Source: Ophiosphaerella korrae (lineage: Eukaryota; Ascomycota; Dothideomycetes; Pleosporales; Phaeosphaeriaceae). Taken from it: 64,000 bases of DNA. This document shows, in pieces, positions 12,761 to 24,502 of this stretch. The position numbers were made by a program, and so were the translations under genes. Under the pieces are notes generated by a model. It ran no database searches and was not told the origin of the DNA. It was given only the letters and a program-made list of their open reading frames with translations. Numbering within the stretch: position 1 is the stretch's first letter; every line of letters starts with the position of its first letter. Where the stretch lies: assembly GCA_028456385.1 (NCBI GenBank), contig JALNQF010000100.1, positions 1 through 64,000 of the forward strand, in the 5' to 3' direction.

Positions 12761-15461
12761 CTATTCTGTACCTACTACACGTCTCTTTGCTGGCTGAACT
12801 CCGCTTTGGTCGTCTGTGTTATCGCCTCCATCGCTACTTTCAGAGGCCTGACGCTTGCGCGTGCATGGGACATTTGGTGGAATACCATGAACAGATTCTG
12901 CATGTTTCCAAAAACCTTCTTCGGAGTCTAATTTCTCACGGCATCGCGGATATGGATATATAGGCGGAGGCCCTTCCGTCTCGAGGTGTTTTTTCATGTA
13001 CTGATGTAGGAGGTGAGTGTCCGCGAATTGGATAAAGCGTTGGAGAACGGGGTTTGTCCGGCACCCTAAACAGAACAGGCAATGCGCAGCAATGATAACG
13101 ACTCCGTTAACCGTGATAAGCCCACAGAAGTCGTTGATGTAGGGAGCGTGCTCTTGGAAGAGGTGCTAGGCCCACATCTCATTAGAAGCATGCCACTCAT
13201 CATGCTCAAAGCAGTAATGCATGCTGGTTCGCATAGTCCGCTCGTTCGGCACACCATGTTCTTTTGAGATATGATGAGCGAGTTCAGAGGTATTAATGAA
13301 CTGTGTTCTACAAGGACCCCACAGACACTGATAGAACTGCATACGGTAGAGATGGTCAGTGACATGTGCACTATAATGCGCACAAGTGTTTCGCCGAAAG
13401 AGGTGTTACAGTCATTCCAGAGGCAGATTTGGACCGCAAGCTCAAACTGGCGAGTCATATGCTGTTTTGTATCTTTTATACGTTTCTTGCGCGTGCAAGC
13501 GAGAAGATGGTCATTCTTTCGCTTTGGGCGTGTCCTATCATCCTTAGCAAGTACAGAATAATACCTTCCCCTAAAAACTGCTTACATAGGAAGTTCTTCC
13601 TTGCATACACTACAGCGGTTGTTGTGCGGCGCCTCGACTGAGTTGCACGTATATCTAGGTCTCCGTGGATTTGATATTTCAACCATTGGCTCAACGATAG
13701 TCTCTAGGGAAAGCGCACCCTTATCGTGCAGAGTGCCATCTGGGTAAAGTAAATCAACTATTTTCCTTCGACTATGCTGAAACTTGAACAGCGCCTTGAG
13801 ATACCGAGAGGGCAGGCGCCGAGGGTCAACTGTAGGTGATAATTACTCACCGTCCAGAGGTGGTGCTTGGAAGAATTCCCTTCGATCCTTCTTGTATGCC
13901 CTGTTTCGCGAATGTCTTCTAACCTCGTATTGCTGCTTAGGGGTAAGCCATACTCTTGCTACAACACTATTGTCCTCATCCTCTAGGATATTATTAGTGT
14001 TGAAATTATCTATTGGCGTTGGCATTCGATAATCGAGTTGTGCCCCAGGTGGTTTAGGTGCCAGAAGGTTTCTGCGTGACATCATAGATATTGATCCATC
14101 GACCACACTCTGTCGCTGAGGCTCCCCACGGATAATAGCCTGGGTGTCCAGGTCTTGGATTCCAGTCACGTAATACTCTATAGTATCATCGCTTCTATGA
14201 CCCATCCCCCTCATTCTCTTTTGTAATGGCTGAGACTCTATTTAAAATATTAGCAAGAATAGGTAAAATTATATAGATGCATACTTTTGAGAGCTCGGGC
14301 AAATCCCCGTCGGAAACAGTAGGCTGTTAGCGTCTCTTCATAGTATGCCCGTTGTCCTAACCCTTTCATCGCCTTAGATGCAGCTTCATAGGTGAGTATT
14401 CGATTCGAAGATACTTCTCCCGATTTTTCAATTGATCGTAAGACTGGAAGGCGCTTTGCGCTGTCCTTACAGTAGCAACGAACTCGGCTATCTCCTGGCC
14501 TGATTTTCGCAGTCTCAAGATCAGCGAAGGAGTTGATACCCTCAAGAACCTGATTTGCTAGGGCTAACCCAAGAAAATGAGCAACTGGGCATAGAGGCCG
14601 ATCATCGCTGTTCTCGTAAAGTTGTAACACGGGGCTGATTCAGTTAATCTACCAGAAAATTATTAGGTAGAGCTTACTTGCCAGTGCTTCCTATTATTCC
14701 TATGTCCCTTTCGGTTTCGCAGTCTTATGTGGATCATATACCCAATATAATCCCCTTCACCAAGGCGTACAAGGTCGATGTCACCATACAACAATCCTTC
14801 ATTACTTCATATCCATCCGTCAGACCCAACAACCTCTCCAGGGCGACTACCCATTTCTGTATAGATATCAATGAGGAAGGCAATTTGAGGGTATGCGCGT
14901 GGGTGAGGCTGCTGATATTCGTCGCAAGCCCACAAGAAATGGATAAGATCCTGTGCAACCTCTAGTGGAGCAACTGGTTTTGCATACCCAGCAGTTGTGA
15001 CTGCCCCATTTTGTACTAAGTCGATGACAGCATCGTTAAGTTGTCTATTCTGTATGCTGTTATACTGGTAATTTGTAAACATCCTGGTTATACGTTTCTG
15101 CCATGCAAGACGGTTCAACAAGGTTCTATCAGTAATCTTCTCCTCTATAATACCAACGCGAGTTTGGGTGAGCCATTTAAGAAAGAGTATGAGCTGGTAT
15201 ACTGAGGGCGCAGACGATATCTCCCCAATAATCGGTATATCTAATATATCCTCTGAAAACCTAGTTATTGTTAGAGAGGTAATAAATTCTGTATCCTTAT
15301 CTGGCGTACTCTTTCCAGAGCTTTACTGTAAGGCGGAACGGATCAACTTGGCCAGGTAATCGTTTCTCTAGTTCTTCAGTTGTAACAGGGGCTGGGGTAG
15401 TTTCTTGTTGTGCAAGTGTACGCAGATGCGACAAGTCAACAGCTCTCTTCTGGGGAGGCAT
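12761..15461 (-). pseudogene. DUF3435 tyrosine-recombinase-like protein with C-terminal C2H2 zinc fingers, decayed
   Basis: The likely ATG is at 15461. Read with introns, the protein has the DUF3435 (FluG-like) order. A box-A-like SRPGEVV block lies near 14850. Then come DRPLCPVAHFLGLALANQ and YCFRRGFA near 14310. GMGHRSDDTIEYYV, at about 14160-14210, follows. Together these give the R, YxxR, H and Y residues of tyrosine recombinases. The tail (12761-13750) has several C2H2-like units, the last near 12880-12960. Lesions include a frame change near 15315, a TGA at 14807-14809 with coding sequence continuing in frame, and frame changes in the finger region. DUF3435 includes the captain recombinases of Starship elements, but many family members are not captains. 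The finger-bearing C-terminus does not look like a typical captain. Confidence 0.7.
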
Positions 15462-16664
15462 TTTTAGTATTGCAGGTTCAGAAAAAGGGAGATGGGGGCG
15501 GGGGGGTAAATACGTGTCAAGCCTTTAGTACCGCATTTAAACTTAAAGCAGCCGTAGATCAATAAGACATTCTGTGCCTGCTATGCCTACACTAGTACAA
15601 GGTTGTGGTTGGGTACACGATACTGAAAACGGGAATTTGTATGTGCAACATAACCTCCAAAAACGGGAAATTTTTGGATGCAGGTACTTGTAGCGCTAGA
15701 GCGGGCTGTTTTGGCGTTCCCGTTTCTGGGGATTAGTTGCATAGAAAATGGGGACAGAATAATAACTTATATTGGAAAACTTCCATATTAGGACTAGTAT
15801 TACTATATCCGGACTAGCGTTCATGGCAGTTCAGACAGGAAGCCCTGTTCTCAAGGTCCTATGGTCGTATGTAAAAGAACAATGATTTTAAAATGATTAT
15901 AACTGTGATTTGAAATGTCATCCGTAGTGTTACTTTGGGAACATGTTGCTCAGATCTTGGTTAAAACTGCCTGTATCAACTATCTCAATAATTAATGGAG
16001 GCGTGACGTAGGAAAAGGGCTAATTACAATCAAGATCTTACTTACCGGTCAGGTTACAATCTTAGACAGTGGAAAATCCCATGCGTGAAATTTGCACATC
16101 ATGTTTAGTCAGGCTCCACCGTCCGCAAAATACCTCAGATATATTCTACTTATCCCACCGACTACAGGTCAGCACCTGCCCCCTACTTCATCGAGCATCT
16201 CAGTATGCTGCAATACAAAAAATAATGTGGCAATTGGAAATTTGTGAACGGTTCTCATCATACCGGACTCATACTCTACGTCTCCTAAAATATACATTGT
16301 CACAGTCCTGCCTCCCATTGTTTTATAGCCATGACCGTGGTATTGAAACTCCAGCAGCATTCTTCACCAACAGAACATTCTTCACATCAACAGAGGGAGT
16401 CCAGGGTTGTGATAATAGACTTCTAAACTGGGTACAGAAGGCTTCTTAATCCAGCGAGTCCATCCCCATTGGGAAATCTACCATCAAAGAAATACGAAGC
16501 TACTTACCAGTAGACCACCAAAGCAATACAATTATATCACAGAAAATAGAGTCCACATGACTTGGAATCACTAGGTTGACACATTTTGCAATAATATGGA
16601 AACATTTAAAGAAGTATTCAACTTTACCAAGTCCTTTCTAGCCCCGCTTTCGACAAGAACTGCT
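15462..16664. other. Intergenic region with AAACGGGAA repeats; no clear gene
   Basis: Upstream of the recombinase pseudogene there are three copies of AAACGGGAA: direct at 15627-15635 and 15661-15669, inverted at 15717-15725. A 126-codon + strand ORF (16069-16449) and a 63-codon minus ORF (16169-16360) overlap each other. Neither has features I recognise. The rest is featureless. Confidence 0.5.
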
Positions 16665-18164
16665 TTAAATAACTAAAGCCGGTGCAGTAGCAGATTGAAC
16701 CTTTGCCACATTTATATCGGATACGGCTAATCGTTTTTTATCCTTTTGCCAAAGGAAGTAGGGTTGATCCATCGGATTGTATGTTGCATCTTCTACAAGA
16801 CAGACCGAGAGCCCACAACACTTGCACTTTTTGCGCGAAATGAATATCGCTAACGGAGCAGCTGCTAGTAGTAGATAAAGACAGAGATGCAAGATATGGA
16901 CTCCTTGAAATGCGATCACGAGCGCGGGTGTGGTGGACATGTCGTTGCATCGATCCTTGCATGAGAGAACGGCGATGAAATACATGACGAAAGATGCTAT
17001 GAATGCGGAAACAAGGGGGAGGACGAAAATAAATCTGTACAAGAAGAGCTTGAGGAATATAACACTGACTGCGGAGAGAATACAGGGGAGGAAAGTGTGC
17101 CTATCAAAAGTCAGCAGCCGAGAAGATCTTGAGGCATGGGGCGTAATACTTAAAATCATTGATGGCCCCATCCTTCATGTATACAGCGAAGACGACTGCG
17201 AGGCATAATTCCACGAGTGTTAGGACGTTTCCTGCCCTAATAAGATATTCTAGGATTTCGAGACCGAAGATGGTGGTACGGAAATGAAATCGCGGCAAAG
17301 ATCGCGATACAGTAGGTTGGAGAAAAGGTGTGGTGGTAGAAGTGACAATAACTTTGGGGTCAACAGCGGAGGACTTGGATACACTAGTAGGGTTTGACAT
17401 TGAATGTATTGACGCTGAAGAAGATGCCGTAGATTGACTTGTCACATCTGAGCCAGCATCTGAACTGGTATCGGAATGGGTACTTGGGTGAATAGAAAGA
17501 GTGAATTCCTGTAGCTCAGTCAACATCTACGGTTTTATGTTGCTTTCTTGTCTGGTACACTCACTGGTATCGATAAAGGCTTACCTGATAATCGCAAAGG
17601 CATCTCGTTAGTGCTTGGCGCAACAGTCTCCTCTAGCCGAGGACCCTTCAATTCTCTATATGCACTTGCAAGCGAACTATCTTCGTCTACACCATCAAAA
17701 GACGACATTGGGATTGTGTGATTGTCCAAAGCGATCTTTTTCAATAATAAAACAGGTTCGCGGGAAGAAAACAAAAGGTGATGGAAGTAAGCGTGAAGCC
17801 ACCATCGAAATACCGTGGGTACGAAAAGAAAGCAGACAGCGCAAAGTTGTTTCCACAAAGCCGTAAACTCGACAAAATTGTGTAGTATGAGGCTCAGACT
17901 CATAATAGAACTCAACGACTCAGCAATGATGCCGATTCTGAAAAAGAGTCGATAAGGTAATGATATGCTGCTGGAAGGTACGAGAGGGGGGACAACGAAT
18001 AGGGCCTCGACAAATGCCAACGCAGCGGCGACTCCAAAGAGAATATTTGCTACCTCCGGTATTGTAAGACGGGCGTAAAACGACATAAGTGGAGGACGAA
18101 GACCAAGCGCAAGCGCCGTCATAAGCAGTCCTTTTTCGGATGCAAGAATTTGTTCATTCGACAT
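16665..18164 (-). CDS. Multi-pass membrane protein of unknown function
   Basis: Three exons join cleanly: 18164-17565, 17508-17150 and 17100-16665, giving 464 residues. The introns are 56 nt (GTGAGT, with a TTGAC branch) and 49 nt (GTATTA, with a GCTGAC branch). The N-terminal half has about four hydrophobic segments, including ones near residues 38-65, 70-100 and 105-130. A serine/threonine-rich hydrophilic middle (about residues 165-260) follows. The second half has about four further hydrophobic stretches and a short cysteine pair region (KCKCCGLSVC). The overall plan resembles an integral membrane protein with a long cytosolic loop. I do not recognise a family, and no signal peptide is evident. 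It lies between broken genes and a HET gene but appears intact. The function is unknown. Confidence 0.6.
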
Positions 18165-18389
18165 AACTGGAAAGTTGGCGGTATCATGCCGTACAGGCCG
18201 GAAGATGGAGTATATATCTCCCTGGTTGCGGTAGGAGGATGGGGGCGGAGAGTCTCATGAAACCGAGACCAGGCCACCAACATGGTGGCGCAGCGCGTGC
18301 CTAATTTGGAACAGAAGGGGCGCAGGCGGAAACTCTCACGTATATTCTCACAAATCACGCCATTCATCCATTTCATATTTTTAACCACA

Positions 18390-20761
18390 ATGACTCTCTG
18401 CTCAGCATGTCAAAAATTCTCCCTGCACAGCTTTTCCAAAGACCCCGATGGCATCCGCGCATACAAACTCCCAGTCATTCAGGATGGCGCTGAAAGCGGA
18501 TGCGAGTTTTGCAAGCTCATTGTTACAGTGATGAGTGAGGATATTGCTTGTGCGCCATATGCAGCGTCCAAAACCTGGGTTAGGATGAGGTTTGCAAGCG
18601 AAATCGAACGAAAGGGAAAAGAATCTAGTCTTGGATACACCAAATTCTACGTCAAACTTACAGCCAATATATTTCCTAAGGTTCGACAACAAAATGAGGA
18701 GGGTGGGAAGGAATACGAGCTATGCATCGCTGCAGATGAACGTAAGTCAGTTTGGAAAGCAAGTATGCAAATCATTGTCTTGATTTCCATTGCATATCGG
18801 GGGATATTGTCGCCCAACTGAATACAAAAGGCTCGCTTCAACAGAGACAACTCTATCTACATTCGTTTAAGCTTACAATCCCAACAGGTAGTGCTGCAGC
18901 CAAGAACGGAGATATTCTAGGGAGATATCTCGGTGAAAATCCTTCATCTGACCAACACATCGCAACCATCCTTCAGTGGCTTCACGAATGCAACACACAC
19001 CAGGCTTGCAACTGGACCAACTCAGGCACCGTTCAACTGTATACAGAAAATTCGCCACTTCCAACTCGTTGCATCGATGTACAGTCTGAAGACCTTGTTC
19101 TCCGAGAAACAAGCGGATCATACGGTTCTTACCTTACACTAAGCCACCGCTGGAACTCAGAGACCGAAAGATGCAAAACAACCACCGCAAACATCCTCTC
19201 CAGAACAAACAGCCTCGACTTCACCCTTCTTTCCAAAACCTTCCAAGACGCCATCACCCTCACCCGCCGCCTCGGCTTCCGCTATATATGGATCGACTCC
19301 CTCTGCATCATCCAAAGCGGCGACTCCGGCGGCGACTGGTCAAAAGAAGCACTGAAAATGGGCCAATACTACCAGTACTGCACATTTACTATCGCCGCAA
19401 CCGAGTCCTCCGCTCAGCACGGCTTCATCGCGCCGCGCACACAGCGCCCCTTTACGTCCCTAGTGCGCCTCCCGTACCGCGACAGACAAGATGTCCCGGC
19501 GGGGTACATGTACATGTACAAGCGTGTGCACCCCATGGATGAGCAGTTCTTGCACGGCGTGTGGAACAGCGCGCTCCTGAAGCGCGGGTGGGTGCACCAG
19601 GAGTGGCTGCTGAGTCGGCGCGTGGTGTACTTCACGCCGACGCAGATCTTCTTCGAGTGCGCGGCGGGACGCCTATGTAGCGAGTCGGGTGACACGCTTA
19701 AGTCCCCTGCTGCGCCTGCGGGTCTCGAGCGGATGTTCAGTCTGAAGAACGATTTGAGTTTGAGTCCGGCGTCGGTAAAGGATACGTGGTATCGCATTCT
19801 GGAAACGTATTCGCGTCTAGATTTTACGGTTGCGGGGAAGGATCGGATTGTTGCGTTGGCGGGTATTGCGGGGGAGGTGAGAGAGGTGTTTGCAAGGGAG
19901 AACCAGATGAGGAATAGTTCGGAGCCGCTTGAATATGTTTCGGGAATCTGGCTGAGAGATTTGCACCATGGGTTGCTGTGGGAGCAAAAAAAGGCGCCAG
20001 ATGAGTATTTGCGTATCGCGACGTTGCCGACTTGGTCGTGGGCGTCGATCTTGCTGGAGTTGAAGTGGCCGCAACGGCGCAAACGGACGAGAGCTGCGTT
20101 TCGAGTCATTGGCTTGGTTTCTGCCACAGGGGCGAGGTATGATGTAGGGCCATCCGGTGATATGGCATCTCGTAGGCCGGACGACGCATCTTCTGTGCCT
20201 TTGCTCAGCGCGACTGAAGAAGATGGTTATGACTACGATGTTGGCAACACGTTTACAATGCTTCACATTCACGGCAGTGTCATTCCCTTGATCCAACACG
20301 GACTATTCAGCTCCAAGGCCGACATCCGTACCGCGGCGTTGAATACAGGCGTGAAGATACCCCATCGCGATCTCCTATCTTGGGTGGGCAGCCTCCAAGC
20401 AGAGTCTGTAGATCCGGCAGAATGGGAGGCTGCACTCGGCATTGATTCCAAGTCCAAGCCCTGGCGGACGATATGTTCGCCCAATGCCCCGGATATCATT
20501 GTCGGCTGGGGATCGTTTGAGAAGACTCTTTCCATCACTGGGTCAGATACTGTCGAGACACTACATATCTCTACCGAATCGGGTATACCCGGTGGTTTAG
20601 CTGTGGGTTCGCTGGGTGTGAGTCATGAAGTAGCGAATGTTTTGTTTGTAGAATGGATAGGCGACGGGAGATATCGCAGGATAGGCGTTGGTAAAATATT
20701 TGACCAGAGCGTCATCGGCAGCTTTCGTAACAAAGCGTTGTGCGACCTAGAGTTGGAGTGA
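18390..20761 (+). CDS. HET-domain (heterokaryon incompatibility-type) protein
   Basis: Two exons, 18390-18741 and 18831-20761, separated by an 89-nt intron (GTAAGT..AAAAG), encode about 760 residues. The start ATG has a good context (CCACAATG). The HET domain lies at about residues 210-320, with YLTLSHRWN, then a region ending FRYIWIDSLCIIQ, then SKEALKMGQYYQ and ATESSAQHGF. The RGWVHQEWLLSRRVVYF block follows. HET proteins in Pezizomycotina trigger or modulate cell death on non-self recognition after hyphal fusion. Whether this one is an incompatibility locus cannot be told. A short cysteine motif (CSACQKF) lies at the N-terminus. The exon 2 acceptor was chosen because it keeps the frame; RNA data could shift it. 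Confidence 0.88.
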
Positions 20762-21178
20762 TGGGCAGCCTAAGGGAGAAATATTGAAATAGTGAAGCAC
20801 AAGTTGAGTCACTACAAGATAGAATTGAGTGAGTAGCACAGGCCTATCGCTAGCCATTATCGTTTTTGGGTCGCTGGAGAGACTAGCCCACGAATAGTCA
20901 AAGTGCGGGGCTGCTTTCCATGGAGAGAAAGCCCTCCTCTGATAAGACCGAGTACGTTACGGCGTGGATAACATGTCCGGATCGGGCTATCCGAAAGGCG
21001 GCCCAGCCAATCGCAAAATCGCGAACATAATTCCGATCACTGGACCGGCAACGAGCTACCAACCACAGATCCTGCTCAATCCCACCGGTAAAGAGTGAGA
21101 GAATTCTTATCTCGTACATAAAACGGAAGCATCGTAAAGATTCCTAGAGTATGTAAAAGTCACATATTAGTAGCCAAG
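20762..21178. other. Intergenic, promoter side of the monooxygenase gene
   Basis: 417 bp. It contains a CCAAT-type pentamer near 21005 and a perfect CGGAT-N6-ATCCG inverted repeat at 20978-20993. No ORF with protein character was seen. Confidence 0.5.
20978..20993. promoter_or_regulatory. Candidate Zn2Cys6-type operator (CGGAT-N6-ATCCG)
   Basis: This perfect inverted repeat has CGG/CCG ends spaced by 10 bases, about 185 bp upstream of the monooxygenase ATG. Fungal binuclear zinc-cluster regulators bind inverted CGG triplets. The assignment is inference from one site. Confidence 0.25.
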
Positions 21179-22910
21179 ATGCAACGCACACTATTCAAAA
21201 ACCAACCACTTGACACCCGCTGCGACACCCCTCAATCAGAGCCTGATCATGTCCTCGACGTGCTGATCATTGGTGCTGGATTCGCAGGCTGCTACACGCT
21301 CTACAAACTCCGTCTAGCGGGCTTCACATCATCGAAGATCCTAGAAGCTGGCACTGATCTCGGGGGTGTTTGGCACTTTAACTCGTACCCTGGTGCTCGC
21401 GTCGATTCGCAATGGCCTATCTACGCGCTGAGCATCCCTGAGCTGTACCAAAACTGGACTTGGAGCGAGCACTACCCAGGCCATGAGGAGATTAAGCAGT
21501 ACTTCCGGTTTGTGGGGACGAAGCTTGATTTGTATCGAGATGTCTGCTTCGGACAAACAGTTGTGAGCGCAGAGTGGGATGTGGCAATGAAGAGGTGGAA
21601 AGTAAAGAGTGATACAGGGATGCTAGTGCATGCGAGACATGTAATTACCTGTACGGGGTTTGCGGCCAAGAGATACTTCCCGGATTGGAAGGGGTTCGAT
21701 TCGTTTAAAGGAGAAATGCATCATACCAGCTTTTGGCCGCAGGAGGGGGTTGATGTGCGGGGAAAGAAAGTTGCAGTGGTGGGGACGGGAGCAACTGGTG
21801 TGCAGGTTATTCAGGAGTGGGCAAAGGAGATTGGGGAGGGTGGGTTGCTAAAAGTTTTTCAAAGGACGCCCCAGATGGCATTTCCTATGCAGCAGAAGAA
21901 GATATCGAGAGAGGAGCATGAAGCAATGAGCGCGAATCTTGCAGATGTTATGAAGATAAGTAGAGGAACAGCTTCAGGCTTTGGATTTGAAGCAGAAACG
22001 GTGTTGAAGACATTTGATCATTCTCCAGAAGAGAGAGAGAGATTTTATGAAAATTTGTGGTCCCAGGTAAGTTGAGGCTTGCTTTTCAGCATTAATGGCC
22101 TTTTGTACTCATGTGTGACAGGGTGGTTTTCGGTTCTACGGAATGAACTATAGCGACTTGTTAAAAGATGAGACAGCAAACGAGGAGGCATACAGGTTTT
22201 GGGCTAGAAGAGTCCGCGCGAGGATCCAAGATCCGAGAAAGCGAGATCTCCTTGCTCCCTTAGAAAAGCCGCATTTCATAGGAGCAAAGAGGCCCAGCAT
22301 GGAGCAATGGTACTATGACATCTTTGACCAACCGAATGTTGACATTGTCGATGTCAAAAAAACAGCTATTCAAGAGGTCGTCCCGGAAGGCATTCGAACA
22401 GCTGACGGAGTCGTTCACGAGCTTGATATAATTGCGTTGGCTACTGGTTTCGATAACGTTACCGGAGGTCTCAAGGATATGGAAATCCGAGGAACGCAAG
22501 GATTATTAAGAGACAAATGGGAAAAGGGTCTTTGGACATATCTCGGTATGAATGTGTCATCGTTCCCGAATTTCTTCATGATATATGGACCACAAGCTCC
22601 AACGGCCCATGCTAATGGCCCGAGTGCAATTGAGCCTCAGGCTGACTGGATCGTGAGCGCGCTGAGTGACCTGAGGGATCAAGGGAAAGAAAGGATTGAA
22701 GCCCAGCCGGAAGCGGAGAAGGAGTGGAAGGAGCTGGTGGCGCACTCGGTCAGACACTCACTGCGATACAAGGTGGCAACTTCATTCAACGGCGGTAATA
22801 TTCCAGGCAAGGTGCAGGAGCCGCTATCCTATGCTGGAGGGTTGGCCGACTATTGCGACAGGATAGACGAGGTGCGAAGAGAGGGCATGAGAGGATATAC
22901 AATCAGCTGA
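21179..22910 (+). CDS. Flavin-binding (Baeyer-Villiger type) monooxygenase
   Basis: Exons 21179-22066 and 22122-22910, separated by a 55-nt intron (GTAAGT..GACAG), encode 558 residues. The N-terminal FAD Rossmann motif is GAGFAG (residues 32-37). The type I Baeyer-Villiger fingerprint FxGxxxHxxxWP is perfect (F176, G178, H182, W186, P187). The NADPH Rossmann motif is GTGATG (202-207). Such enzymes insert oxygen next to a ketone carbonyl using FAD and NADPH. Substrates in fungi range from cyclic ketones to polyketide intermediates. No polyketide synthase or other biosynthetic gene lies nearby, so a catabolic or detoxifying role is equally possible. No signal peptide or obvious membrane segment is visible. 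The gene appears intact although its surroundings are decayed. Confidence 0.93.
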
Positions 22911-24502
22911 TGAGGCCCCATTAAAGCGAGACGTTGTAGCATTGATGTATAGAAAGCGAAGCCATGTGCACTTCTGTCTTGTCGTCTTGTCGTCTTGTCG
23001 ACAGAGTTTGGATTGAGTTTGATGGGGCTTGGCCCTATTTACACCTTCCCCGCAGAGCTGCGAGGTGCAATTTGGTCTCGTAATGCCCAACGCAAGAATA
23101 GAGGAACTCTCTGATCTCAAGGGACCATGTGTTTGTGCATGTCGGCCCTTTTCGGCAGGCGACGAGCCACAACAGTCCAAATTGGTTTCGGGGTGGCTGA
23201 TCAGGCGTCCAATAGGAAGCGCCGACGGGCACTCTGTTTCGAACTGCTTGGCTTTGGAGGCTGACACGGCCGACGTTCCCAGGACCCGCACGGTGACGAC
23301 ATGGGTGTTCTTTCGAGGTGGTGATGTTCTTACCTGAGACCCGAAGCGTGGTGGCACGAGCATGGCTAAGGAAGCGGTGGCGTGAGGAGTGCAGGCAGTA
23401 CGCAGAGGGTGGGAGGTGCGCTGCTTCTCTCGGGTACCATTACCAGTAATCATATTCACGTCCCGGCCCACTAGACACGCGGTTTGCAGCGGGCGGGTAA
23501 TTACACAGCAGGTGTCGTTGATAAGATGAGGTTCGGCAAGGCTGTGGGAAGCCAGGGCGTTTGATAGGATCTTGGCCAGAGGGCGGCCACTCTATCTCCA
23601 GCCATTCCTCCAGGAGAGGTGCAAGGAACAGGCTAGCGCCTTGCCGCTTTGGGTAGGATGAAGCATGGGGCTAAACGGCCTAACGGCATGAAATGCACTT
23701 GCAGCCAATCGCCGCCACGCTGCCCTGATGAGCTCCCGTGCCGCTGCCGCCAGCAACACCATCAGAGTCCCCGAGTCTTGCTCCCTCACGATTCACCACT
23801 CGTGCCCGCCCTTGTGCTCCCCAGATAAACACGTAGACGCTGGCGCTGCGTGCATCTTCTCGTTGCTCCTTAGCCCGCACTTGCCCATTCGCACTCGGCG
23901 TCTCCTGCCATTTTGCCCCCAGCGCACATCGCGCCTGCCACTCCTTGACAATCGCCACCCAACCAATCGCTCACCCATCTGTCGCCTTCACCGCGCGACA
24001 ACTTCAAACAACAATAGAAAACAGTCTTTTTGAATAACAACACACAAACACGGCGCCTCTCTCGGTTCATATACCGAGCTTTGTCGGTCGGGTGCGTCTT
24101 ATCCGTTGTGCCAGCCTTGCGCTTCTCAGACACCACCTGCTCCATCTCTGTTTTCGCATCATGCACGCCGCTCTCTGCTAGCTCCCGAATCCTTTGCATA
24201 GCAACCAAGCCCTACCCCTAGCACCTGGCCCAAGCATCAATTTTGCTATCGGCCTGTCTGTCAAAAGCGCAATCCCCTGCTGCTTCTTGACTGCCCGCTA
24301 GTGGTGAACAGCAGGCCTGTCACCGCCCGACCACGCGCCTTCACTTCAGCCGACACCCTATCTTCCATCGCCGCTTCCTAGGCGCTTTCCATGTGCCTCT
24401 AGTCGACAAGTCATTCTTTACACCGCCAGCTGGACTGCAGGCGACTCCCGTTGACCGGATTTGCTACCATAGATACCCACTAATAATTCAACATCTCCAA
24501 CC
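22911..24502. other. Intergenic; long upstream region of the KCH1-like gene
   Basis: 1.6 kb, GC-richer than its surroundings. It has a short tandem run of GTCTTGTC near 22976-23001 and several accidental ORFs on both strands. The C-rich stretch before 24503 looks like a long fungal 5' UTR/promoter. No gene is supported. Confidence 0.5.

Noticed and set aside
16069..16449. 126-codon + strand ORF
   Set aside because: No domain, no splice partner, and an overlapping antisense ORF of similar quality; treated as chance.
19414..20127. 237-codon minus ORF opposite the first HET gene
   Set aside because: It overlaps an intact HET protein and shows Arg/Ser-rich shadow composition.
23029..24221. Several ORFs on both strands upstream of KCH1
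   Set aside because: They lie in C-rich leader sequence, have low-complexity composition and overlap each other.
18390..24502. A secondary-metabolite gene cluster around the monooxygenase
   Set aside because: No polyketide synthase, peptide synthetase, terpene cyclase or P450 gene is nearby; one monooxygenase is not a cluster.
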